NCBI GenBank assembly: GCA_019722365.1
Contig: JADFUC010000257.1
Span: 372,001 to 436,000, forward strand
Length of the DNA stretch: 64,000 nt
Direction of reading: 5' to 3'
DNA from: Lithospermum erythrorhizon
Lineage: Eukaryota; Streptophyta; Magnoliopsida; Boraginales; Boraginaceae
Positions within the stretch are counted from its first letter, which is position 1. Each line of letters begins with the position of its first letter. Of the stretch, positions 24,218-36,240 are shown piece by piece. The notes under the pieces are model-generated. The model saw only the letters and a list, made by a program, of their open reading frames with translations. It searched no databases and was not told where the DNA came from. A program made the translations under genes and the position numbers.

Positions 24218-26877
24218 TTTACTAAGTTCTTCACTGATGGTGAAAAGTTTTCCGGTCATCGTTTTTATCATCTTTTGTTCCTTCAGCGAATTGTAAAATC
24301 CTGAATCGTCTGGATGTTGAAGGAAGGGAGGGTGGTGATAAATCGTACTAAAGAAATAAGTTTTACTGATGGTCTAGGGGTTATGTTTTTTGATACTGAT
24401 ATCTTCTGTTACAATTTTTGAGGCTTAAATCAGATAGCTGCATAGAAAGTAAGAAAGCTGGCTCCCTCTTGTTCTGAAATATCTTGGCCAGTGAGTTTTC
24501 TGGTAATTAGGGGTTAAGCTCAATTATTAGCTTTGTTTATTTAGTTTGAAAGGGTAAATCAAAATGGTTTCATTATATGTAACTGAAATATGCCTTACTT
24601 GTTTGCTAATCCATGAATTGACCTAAGTTCCACATGCTGATATAACTCTTAGTTCATCGACTACATAGCGTGTCCCCCAGGTTGGAATTTAACATGCCTC
24701 CTTTTATCTCTCGTGCTTAAGTGTATTCATGCTTAAATTCGAGTGTCAACTTCAATTTTAGCAACTATATATACATCATGTCCTTAGTGTTATGTGTTAT
24801 TATACTAATAAGATAAAGTCACCATACACTACCACAACTATTTAAATTTAGTATAATTATCATCTTCGTTTAGATTAGATAGAGCGCTTTTGAAGGCATT
24901 AATATTAATATATGATATCTTATAACCATCATCTAATAGTTTTAGAACTTTGGCTCAGTTCCAGTATGTAGCACTGTCTTATTTTAGTGTAAACTTTTAA
25001 AGATTATGCAACAATTTCGTTAATTAGGTAGTATATTCTTAAAATACTTTGAGTCTGATGCAAAATGACTGTTTTATCCTAACATAAGTATAGAGATTAT
25101 GGAAGGCCAATGTCTTTCTATATTCTGAGTGTAGTAGTTAGGGAGTTTGCATTAAGGGCAATTGTGAACAACAAAATATCCCAAACCCCTTTTTTCCTTA
25201 ACATGAGGTTAATGAGGTGTTTCTTATATTTATAAAATATTGAAATTCTAAGAGTATCTTGTATTCGTGAATCAGAAATGTGTATAATCACTAATGTCTG
25301 GAGGTTGCGCATTCAAAACTAACAGAAGCATGTGATGTGAAAGCCAGATGTGTCAAATGGACTATAATTATGGATTTGATAACCATACAATGGGTGAACA
25401 ATGCAACCCATAGTAGAGTCCGTCAGGAGTAAGGACAAATGACATGGGCAATCAGTCGCAATCTGATACGAGATCGAAGAAGGAATGAAAATCTGACATG
25501 AAACATACAGAATAGGTGATAAACCTAACAACATATATTTTAACTTTACACTTTCATCAATCGTGCATATCATATACATGTTTACAGATACCTTGGAAAC
25601 TAACGACAGAGGTATAAGGTGAAACATTGAGGATATCATAATCTGAATATTAGTTTTGCATTATGCCAAATGATGTGTTAATGCGTTTCTGATAATAACT
25701 TAACCTTGGGGTCCCCCCCGAAATAGAAGGGTGAAGCATTTCATTAAATCTTTATATAATCGTGACCAGCCATTATTATATAAGCATGTAATATCAGAAT
25801 GGTACTTTGGTCTATATTTTATTATACTTATTGATATCACTAGTCAGCACTCCATATGATCCTCGATTAATATAAATGTTCCTGATCAACTGCAAAATAA
25901 TACTAGCATAGTTTGGCAATATCAAATGGTTTAATATAATAAAGCACCTAAAGTCAGGAACTTAAGATATATTATAAATCTGCAATCAAAATTACTGTAA
26001 TAAGTTATATAAATTAGAGAAAATTTCAAGCTGTCATAGTTGTTTACAACCAATAAACAAAATCAAATGGCTCGTTTAGCTAATACCACAGCAAGCGAGG
26101 AAACAACTCAACGTCACATAAAATCGGATAAATCTCGGCCATCTGTTAATTAATGGAGGTTAGTCCATTTTTGGATCAAATGAAGGAATATATAAATTAT
26201 TTCTTAATTAAAATTGGTTTCTTGTTTGATTAAATTTTGAAAGGGACATTTTTATTTTTTATCATTTATATTGCCTTAATTAAAAACTGGCTACTCATAA
26301 TGTATAAAATATTAATTAAAATTTTATTTGATTAAAACCTCCCATATCCCACTTTATTACCCCATAAATCAGTCTTTCTCCTTCTTCCATTTTATTAGCT
26401 CCATTTGAAGAAGAAGAAGCATAAGGTCGTGATGATAAATAAAGCTTCAGAGTGCTCAAGTTTCTGAGTAGAAATTAAGCTGGGGTTTCAAGATTGAGTA
26501 ATATGAGATATGAGGGAGCTTGGGAAATGAACCTAAGTTTATGGCTCAGAATTTGTACCTCCTTCAATGGTTCAAAACTTTTAGATTTTGAATAAATGTT
26601 GTTTTGCTGCTAGTATTTTGTGCTATAAACCAATTAGTCCCAACAACGGGTTTCTCAATGGAAATCGTTCACGGGAAGGGTGATAATTTTGATATTTATT
26701 ATTATGTTTGTTATATTTGGAGGGGTGAGATTTGTTTGATGTTTGTGTTTAGTTGAGAAAACTTTATTTGGTAGAGAAGAATTTTGGTCAGGAAGAAAGG
26801 ATGGGGTGGCAAGATCAACCATGGCTCAAAGAAAGAAGACAGCAAAGAAAGACGTTGTTCGGAGGACTGTATACTCA

Positions 26878-26916
<39 letters not shown>

Positions 26917-27470
26917 TAAAAGCACTTTCTACCATTTCTGATGAGAATCGAGCAAGGGCATCCCAAGTCATTTGGAAGTACATCCCCAAGTCATTTGGAA
27001 GGAATTTCTAGCCCAAATTAGAGGCTGACTAGAGCTAGGCTGTTGATGTTCATGGAATGACTCAATCATTTTATTACACTCACATGATAGGAGGGGGAGG
27101 GGGTAAATGCTTGTTTGATGTTCATAGATTTGTATATATTTCTCAGAATGATAGGAAATTCGAGAGTATTGGAAAAATATGTGTATAACTTGATATAAAA
27201 CTTTAATTCAAAAATAAATTATTTATACAAGATCGATTGGGTGTTTAAGCCATGGAAGCCCATCAAAATTGAAAATACTTCACAGGAGATTAGGCGAGCT
27301 TTTATCACAAATTTTTTAGCGCATTTGAATTCCAATCTGAGCCTCCAAAATATGATATACAGTTGGTCACTTGCTTGGGAGGTTGAATCTACATGGCGAG
27401 AAAAACTAGAAGCAAGGGATTTGATAGAAGAAATCAAATCAGAACCTTAACTGCTTGATGATGATGATAA
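24218..27470. other. Intergenic DNA with one TA microsatellite
   Basis: No gene recognised. Short frames at 25118-25312, 25319-25639 and 27219-27450 have no coding features I recognise. The only clear structure is the TA repeat at 26879-26913. Confidence 0.5.
26879..26913. repeat. (TA)n microsatellite
   Basis: About 17 uninterrupted TA units. Confidence 0.9.
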
Positions 27471-29713
27471 TTTCGGCCATGTCTAGAGAAGGAGGCAATG
27501 TTTTTTTTTTTGTTTCATGATCATCAAAACCTAAATTATAAGGATCACTTATATAGTGGTCCATCATTTAACCTAAAGCCCAACCGAACGGTTAATGAGC
27601 CGACTCGTTTGATTTAATTAAACCGTTAAGTAAAATCAAACACTAACAAGTTTGTTAATAGTAACTAACAAGTTACTAATGACTCGACTAACTATGAATT
27701 AATTAATTGACTAATAAATTAATTCGGGTTCATCAGTATATTTTATATTATCGATAAAATTCGATTGAAATCTTTGGTTGATTACAATCATTTCACCGAT
27801 TTAGCAGTGCGGTTAATTTCATACATGAAATATAATTCAACGTCAACGCTATTGTATGACTATTACAGGCTTTCGGATAATATGAACCAGGTTCATTTGA
27901 ACCTTAAACCGTTCAATTTCTTAACACGGTGAAATCAAACATTTGATTTAATCACGGAAAAGAATCATCCAACTCCGGTATCTTTGCTGGAATCTACATT
28001 TGGAACCTTTAAGTTTGCATTAAACCCTTAGGTCCTTTAAGACATGTAAAGCTGGAGGGATAATGATCACAATCATATCATAACCCAGTCTTTACTTCTG
28101 AGTAGGCTTTACATCCGTCACCTTTCGATGCCGATCATGGAATCAGCGATGGCTAAGATTATCCTGGTATAGTCATACATAGCTATGTGCAAAAATGGGG
28201 TTTAAGCGCTTTCGCCTGAAACTTTGCTCAGCTTGTGGACATTACCATCTGGTCGGTTTCCCTCGGAAATACCAGTTAAGTGTAACAAGGACAAAACCTC
28301 GTTTTGGTATATGTAAAGACTATTTCAGGTTTTATGGCAGTTAGCCATTTCTCGGGTTAACTAATGAATAGGTTTACAACACAATTGAAGTGTGTTAAAA
28401 CACATCTATCTTATTAAATGCATATTCTTTAATAACATTACCAATAATACAAATTGAGTGGTAATGTGTATCTTTGAGTTGAGTTTTGGTTGCTATAAGA
28501 GTATACTATGTCTCGACCCACAATTAAGCGGATTATTTGGCTAATAGTGTTCCTTTGTCCATGACACTATTCTCGCATTTAGTTCGAGGAAAAGATAACA
28601 CGTGATCGATCCACTGTATAGTTGCACCTCTATTCTCGTAAAGTTGCTACCAAGCGTCATTAAATTCAATTGAATGCATTTTTAGTAAAACCAATTCCTA
28701 TTATGGGGTGTGTTATGTCATCATTCGTGATGTATAACACATGATCGACATGGCATCTGATGAATCATATTACTATGTAATAGTCAAATTCTGGTATAAT
28801 AGATTTGTGCATTTCTACCAATCGCGTGGGGCCTTTCGGTGTGAGCAGAACCTCTAATAGAGTTATGCTTGTCGATAAGAGAAATGCATACATCATAAAA
28901 TTTAATCTACCATAGATTTTATTCACCTCAAGTTTCTTGACTCGTTATGGCTTAACAAGCGGAAATGTCATCTAAGCTTGTATTTAAGTGACTAATATAG
29001 CATATGTTACATATATGTAGTGGGTTCTGATGTAATACGAATCGATTCAGTGCCATGCACTTTCCAAGGTTGTATGTGTTGGAAATCAATGAAAATTGAT
29101 TCCCTTTTATTATGTCCGTTCGACAATTGTATCAATTCATTTCACCCAGGTTGGTTGCAAATGTGATTCTTTGGAGCAAGTAATTCAACTTTAGTAATTG
29201 TATATTATTACTAAGGTGTGGAAAAGGTTACAAAGCTGATAATTTAAAGGGGTTATGAGCGATTACACTAAGATGCTAATGTCGTTATAATAATAGTAAT
29301 TGGTCAATTATTTATTATACAACTACTATTATCCCCGAGCACAGAAGGTCCCTGCCCTCCTGAGTGGCGTTGAATTTATATTTCATGTATGAAATTAAAC
29401 TACATTTGCTAAATTGAGGTTGATTGAAATCCTTGAATATTCTCAATTAAGGGAATTTTACATTGATAATGTAAAAGTATAAATTGGATGAAGCAGATTA
29501 ATTAATTAGTCAATTGAATTAATTCGATGATTAGTTGAGCTTGTTAGTAACTTGCTAGTGTTTGATTTTATAGGTTTAATTAAATTTAACAGATGACTCA
29601 TTCAGCTATTGGTTGAGCTTTTTAGGTTGAACTATATAAAATTTAAGCTTATTAGGTTTTCATTATTTTTCATGGAAAAATCCCAGCTCTCTCTTCCTCT
29701 ACAATGGCCGAAA
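27471..29713. mobile_element. 2.2-kb element with long terminal inverted repeats
   Basis: The left arm (27471 to about 27850) and right arm (about 29368-29713) are imperfect reverse complements over some 350-375 bp. Both ends read TTTCGGCCAT inward. Other shared words are CAAACACTA, CAAGTTACTAA, AATTAATTAATTGACTAAT and the near-identical TAATTTCATACATGAAATAT. The 1.5 kb centre has no open frame of note. It could be a non-autonomous foldback or Mutator-like DNA element, or two related LTRs in opposite orientation; 29086 onward begins TGTTGGAAATC, an LTR-like start. Target-site duplications were not found. Confidence 0.65.
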
Positions 29714-31289
29714 AACACCAAAGGGAAGAATGAAAATTCTTCTTTAATAACGACCAGCAGGCCTGAGTTGGGATAGTGTTGGCGCGTATGTCGAATTATG
29801 CGACGATGTGGATATGATAAAATGACTTATTTTCCACATCGCATCATGATATAACTGCGTCATCGGGTGAACTAACTTGATAGGCCAATGACATTGAAAA
29901 TCATAATATAAATCTAGCGTGAGATAATTTGTTGCTCTGGCTAGTGTCATCAAATTACTGAACTTCAGAGAGGAATAAAGTATATTCTTTGGGGTCTTGT
30001 GCTTATTAATGTCTTGGCAGTGCAGCGACTCTTTCGTACGTCACGTCTCGGTCGTTCATGACTCTTTTTTAGGCATGAAGCAGCTTCCGCCCATGGGAAA
30101 ATAAGTCGGCTAAAAGCGGGTGAAAAGAAATATCACGAAGTTAACCTACGATCGTGCGAATAAGAATAATTTAGATTCATAAACTTTTTATTTGGGAATT
30201 ATATACTGAAAGTATTATTTTATAGGTTCTTTCATGCAAAGAAATAAAACTTTCTTATTGAGCTTCATGGCTGCAGATAACTTGTACGTCGGCAAACTCT
30301 TCGCATTACACATTTCATTGTTATCTTTACGAGTATAATTTAATTCACGATATAATATGCCTCAGAAGCAACGACTACTTAAACATATATCTTTAACCTC
30401 TCTGCGCTTAACTTCCGTGCATATCTATTTGATCAACATCTTTTAGTTCGGCTTTAAAGTCTTCTCCCAATTTACAATCATACTCCTCTATGTTATTAAT
30501 ATTCCTCATTTAAGATCTTTAAATATACATTTACTTAATATAGTGATATCTGAGAAATTGAGATAACCTAAGTGCAGTTTATCTTTAAATTCTCCATTTA
30601 GTATGGAACATTTACCTGATAGTATCGGCCATCATTAAGTTAGATCGGTACTTATATTCTAGCCACGATTGAATCGGTTTTTCCACCGTATATATAAAAT
30701 ATAAATCAGCGTAAATTGATTGGCCTTAAACTTCGGTTTATAATTTAAGCACAATGTTTCTCATTCAAAAAGGTATCTAATCGCCCATAATATATATATA
30801 TACGCTTATGTATCTACCAAAAGCCCGATGTCTGTAATTTCTGTTGTAGAAAGTAATCTAGTATCGCAGATACAAATAGTTGCCGACCAAGGTGAAAATG
30901 CGAGTAAATTACAACCATCAAGCTGTTGCCGGTAATGACAAGATTGTGAGATAGACATAAATTGGTCAAATGTAGATAAAACCATATATCCCAGGATTTA
31001 TCAGTTCAAAGTCCATACCTTATATTCCACATTGATCCTGAATATTCTTCCCAAAGAATATATAATAGACAGTTCAGATAAAACCTTTAAATCACAAATG
31101 AAATCATGAGGCTGTTGTAAACCCTAGTCATCACCTTCTATCTCGTATCCCCACAAGTATACCCGACCTCCCAAAATGCGCGTATACTCGATCAAAGTCT
31201 ACTGGGGGAATGGATCGATCGCTAATAAACAAACTCTTATGCAGTATAAGGCCACGCCACAGCTATATACCGTGGTATGAGCCACGTCG

Positions 31290-31900
31290 ACAATGCCTGA
31301 CAAAGTGATCAAAAGGGCTCCACTCTCTTATACAAATAAGGAGGCCAAACCCTTAGCAGCTATGCAAGTAGTATAGGGCCATTGAAACCATTACCGCGTA
31401 AGCGATCAAAAGAGAGAGTCATGCCGGCTTATCTCAGAAGTATGAAGCCGTATGTATTATCTTAGTAGTATAGGGACCCGCATCCCGACAATGCGCCTGA
31501 CAAAGCGATCAAAGAGATTCATGCGGCGGCTTATGCAGTATAAAGGCCCGAAGCATAGCGCTTCTTTTTGCGTGTGGGGCCACGTAAATGATACTGACAA
31601 AGTGATCAAAGAAGTCGTACAGCTTATGCAGTATAGGGAGCCAAACCGCCTTATTTATACCGTAGTATGAAGACCCGCATTCGACAATCTTGCTGACAAA
31701 GTGATCAAAAGACTTCGCACATTTCTTATACCGTGGTATAAGGCCAAATCGCCGCCGCTATACGTAGTATAGGGGCCCACTTGGCAAACCGATACTTAGC
31801 GACAAAGCGATCAAAAGAGAGTCATGCGAAATAACCCCTGCCGAGAGTATAAGGCCAAACATGTATCTGTAGTATAGGGCCCGATAAGCGTCACATATCA
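31290..31900. repeat. Degenerate ~100-bp tandem array
   Basis: Six units are marked by the word GACAAAGTGATCAAA (variants) near 31300, 31400, 31500, 31595, 31695 and 31803. Between these, each unit carries a word close to GCAGTATAGGG or GTAGTATAGGG. The spacing is about 95-107 bp. Confidence 0.75.
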
Positions 31901-32049
31901 CGCAGGGAAGGAGGTCACCTAATCTGGTAATCCCGACTATAGGGTCGTGTCCTATACTCAAGTACTCAAAATCATACATAACTCCGGTAAAGCGGCATAC
32001 CGATAACCAGCTCTTTCGCTTTGAAACCAATAGCAAAGAATACGACTAT

Positions 32050-32360
32050 TACATCACGCAATCGTAAATCAATGCCTTGCGAGGCCACATAAATATCACA
32101 AGTGCCGTCAAGGCCACATAAATACCAGTGCGAGCAAGGCCACGGAATACATAAATATAAGTTGGGAGTTGAGCCATCACTTAACTCAACCGACCGCCAA
32201 TCTTTAGAATCACGTAATCGCATGTTAGGCTCACACGTAATCTTACAACCATTACATGTAACTACCATTCCCACGTAATCATATCACGAGGACATATCGC
32301 GTTCACACATAATTATCTTACAAAGACACCATTGCACCGCACACACATAATTATATTACA
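32050..32360. repeat. Short degenerate direct repeats
   Basis: AGGCCACATAAATA-like words recur about 37-45 bp apart (about 32080-32155). They are followed by CACGTAATC or CACATAATTA words about every 30-50 bp to 32360. Confidence 0.5.
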
Positions 32361-35140
32361 AGAGACGGTACACCATTTAAAAGAAATTTTATAAGGTAAT
32401 ACCGCGTGAGATAAGTACTTTAAACTTTCGCACAGCTACCCATGGAAAAGCAGCCATGAAAAGACAATCGAGGTAGCGCCGCTTTCCACGATCGGCGCCT
32501 AACAAAATACCTAGAAAGTATGATCCAAAACCTATTACTGCCCGGCGTTCTAGAGGATACACCAACGATTCTTGAGACTATTTCTAAATGGTATATAACA
32601 GCGGATAAACTATCAATTATAATCCAGCCAGGACCGCAACCAATCGATCCCAGCTAATTCCATCTTATGACTTTCTACCAACAAATCAACTTGCAAATCA
32701 TTTAATTAATCATCAAGTCCATAATTACTTGATCTATGCTCGAAATATAAATTACTCGCTTCAGCTTTGGAAATTTGACTTTTATTCATAGCGCTTTAAT
32801 AAATTTTTAAATCACCAATTTAACATCACCAACAACTATAATAAAATTTGATATAACCTCACATTTTAAGTTTTATAAAATATCCACATAAAAGTCAAGC
32901 TGAAACCCCAAAGTCAACTTCGACCGTAGCACCGCCAAGCGAGCTACAATCACGAATTCATCACATATATCGTCCACCCGAACCCGCTAACCAACTAAGG
33001 TTATCATAAAATTCAATTATGTAAAGTCAACTAAAGTCAACTATTTCAAAACCAAAATATCTCGAAGACAAAATTTCTTGCATGGCTCGAAGAGAGAATG
33101 ATGAAAGGAAACGATATTACAAGCGGTTTTGAGTTTTGGCGACAATTGAAGAGAAATGGAAAAAAAAATGTTGAGGGGAAGAGGAAGTATTTAGAAGCTA
33201 AATGGGAATAAGATAGAAGATGGTGAAGTGTTTGATGATGGAGATGAAACTGCGAAGATATTTATAAAAAAAAAAGTAGAAGTCCCGGATTAGGTTCGGT
33301 TAATCCTCAAACTTATCTCATTAGCAAATCCTCCACAAATAGATTTCGAAGATAAATTATTTACTTGGCAAACACTACTAAATTATAAATGAAATTCGTA
33401 ATTTTCTGAGAAATAATATCACCGTGAAAAATTATACTATTCAGGTCCTTGAAAAAAATTTAAATTTTTTTTTTTTTTTAAATAACGGATTATTACATTT
33501 TCATCGATCCTTAGTTTTAGCAAACTCAAGTTGTGGTGTGTGCAAATTCTAGAGAACACCTACTTTGTGTTAGACGAAACAATTGGAGAAGAATTTGTGG
33601 AGCTCGACTTGAGGTGGTTCATTATCTTAAACTCTGATATAAAGCACTCTATTCATATTGCATATTATGTGTTTTAGATTAACTTATGTCATTTTGAGGA
33701 TCCGAGATGTATGAATTTGGTGTTTAATCCGCAAATGAAATTAATCTTTGGGCCAATAAGTATAGAAGATTTTTATTACTCAAACATGTAAAATATTTAT
33801 GTGTAAAATTGTGCTCCCACCAACCTTTGAGAAACTCAAGATTCATCTTCACTCTTTGATCAGCACAGTTTTAATCGAAAATACAGAATGAAGATTTTAA
33901 CTCATTATACTCTTTCAGGTTTACGGCTTTGAATACTAATATCTGTTGGTTTCCTTTCTTGTTACCGTTTGAGATGTAAACTTCGATAACAATGTCAAGT
34001 ATGCATCATCCGCACTAATCATTACTTAGGAACAATGCTTTGGGATTACTGCTTAAACACGCATGTTCTGACAAATAGGTAAATGATAAGGAATAAGTTT
34101 GAAATAGATATGAGTATAGTCAACCAATGAATACATTCGACTTGAATTAGAAACCAAAGTTTTGATTCATTTATGACCTGTTAAATGGAAACGTGTTTTA
34201 ACTACTTACGATGAATCACCATCACAGAGATAAATAGAGTGGGTTATATCTTCCATTTCGTGTATTCGATCCTATTTCACTCGGATGACCTCGAGTCATC
34301 TATAGGTCATCTATAAGTGCCAGGATTTATTAACGTCGTGTATCTTTGCATTAAGCCCATAGCAATGCATCGGGGAATTGTATTATAGCATTCTTGATAT
34401 GAAGGATTCTAACGTTGGATTATTTATCTCACAGGGTAGCTTGAATACGTTAGTCGTATATTTATTTACCTTTTATACTTCATGAGAATCTTTATCACAT
34501 CTGATAAATTGTAATCACATAGTAGATGAAAATAAATCTGAGTTTCCTTCTAATTTATGCATACAATTGCGACAGAAATCTTAACATTAGACCCATTTAA
34601 ATTATGTCTACTTGATGTATAAAAGCTTAAACTTTGTCAATTTGAGGCGTTTAGCGATTTGTTTGGTAAGCATAAGCTGCTTGGGCGATATACCACTTGA
34701 TTGGGGATAATATAAATTTAAAAGTAAGTGCGACAACTTTTAATATGTGAATTAAGAAAACATAAAAAGCAAAGTAAAAAAATCACAAGAGAAAAACGCT
34801 CGAGGCATACCTCAACAGCACCAACTACTACTTTGTAGTAAGGAGCTACAACTACTAGAAGAAAACAACTAACAAATGAAAGCAAAAGAGTAGTTGTGAG
34901 GAGGTAAAGCATGAGGTTCTAGAAGTTAAATCATTTTGCCTATGAAATACCGTATTTAGCTAATGAATGCGTTGCTTAGTACTTCTGCAATATGCAAAAC
35001 TTCTCAACTGCTACGTCAAGAGTTCAAGTAAGTCGTGCTTATTCTTCTTTCATAACTATTCTTTAAATAGTTGAGTCTTGAAGTAATTAAACAATATTTC
35101 AACAAATAATTTAAAGAATCATCTCTATTTATTGATTTAA

Positions 35141-35197
35141 TATCTATATCTATCTATCTCTATCTATCTATAATATATATATATATATATATATAAA
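35141..35197. repeat. (TATC)n-(TA)n compound microsatellite
   Basis: TATC units run directly into about 13 TA units. Confidence 0.9.
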
Positions 35198-35769
35198 AGC
35201 ACGGTTATGCTTAAGCTGTTTCGTCGCTTTTTCGTGATTGAGCAATTTAAAATCACTTTTTTGATGAAAGGTATAATTGTATTTTGATAAATTTTAATTC
35301 AAATAAAATACTATAGGCCACAAATCACCAAATATAGGGTTAAATGCAAAATAGATTACACTGTAGGAGGCTGAGTTGTATATGATATGAAATTGCAGAG
35401 ACACCTAATAAAATTATTAAGTTTGATACAAAATTAACACATGATTTTTTCTTGAATAATCAAAAGTATTATGTTAAGAATCATTATGGGTTAAAACTAC
35501 AATGAAATTTTTTGTTAATATTTGATGAAAAATATTTAAAGTATTAATATATTTTTAGCGTAATTTACTAAAAATATTATAATTTGTTATTCAAATCAAT
35601 GTTATGTATATAAATTAGGATGACAAAGTTTGTTAATTTGATCATTAAAAATTAATCTAGACAATCTTTCTCTATGTATTTATTAATTTTGGTATGAAAA
35701 TCTACCGGTATGAAGGTAACTCAAAACTATAATGTCATAAGTTATCAATTTGTTGGTGACATTTAAATA

Positions 35770-36240
35770 ATTCTTATTGAAAAGGAAAATTGAGCGATCT
35801 TTTGAAAACTGACGTCATATTCAATATTTATAAATTTTAAATTTTTGTGGTTGAGTTTAAATAATTTAAGCGTGAAAAAGAAAATCGTAGGCATTTAGAA
35901 TCGAAAGGGTATGCGCTCTTAATAGTCTTTAGTTTTTGTAGGTTTGAGTTTAAAATAATTTTGACTATTGAATTAACTAGAAAAATGAACGATCTTTTAG
36001 AAATAGATGTCAAATTTAGTATTTATAAATTTTAAATTTTAATTGTTGACTTTTAAATAATTTTGACTATTTAAAAAGAAAATCAATTAACCTTTTAGAG
36101 ATGGAGGTACTATGATGTTTTCATAATTTGTATGTTTTGTTGGTTGAGCTTTAAAAAACTTTGACTATTGAAAAAAAAGTGAACACACTTTTAGAGATGG
36201 ATTTATTATTAGTATTCATAATTTAGTGGTTAAGTGCTTC
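35770..36240. repeat. Degenerate ~95-bp tandem array
   Basis: Five diverged units start near 35785, 35880, 35972, 36080 and 36172. They share a GATCTTTTAGAAAT- or CTTTTAGAGATGG-like word and, in most, a TTTGACTATT word. Confidence 0.55.

Larger units (their letters stand above)
29714..33450. mobile_element. Repeat-rich DNA, probably decayed LTR retroelement
   Basis: The stretch holds two tandem-array zones (31290-31900 and 32050-32360). An LTR-like section at 32880-33270 follows, with GTCAAC words, an A/G-rich run and a TTTATAAAA box at about 33262. No polyprotein could be read. Assignment as an LTR-class remnant rests on layout only. Confidence 0.35.

Noticed and set aside
26711..27011. Frames containing runs of Ile-Tyr
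   Set aside because: They simply translate the TA microsatellite.
31200..32360. CRISPR-like repeat-spacer structure
   Set aside because: Units are degenerate, unevenly spaced tandem repeats in plant repeat DNA, with no conserved repeat/unique spacer alternation and no cas genes.
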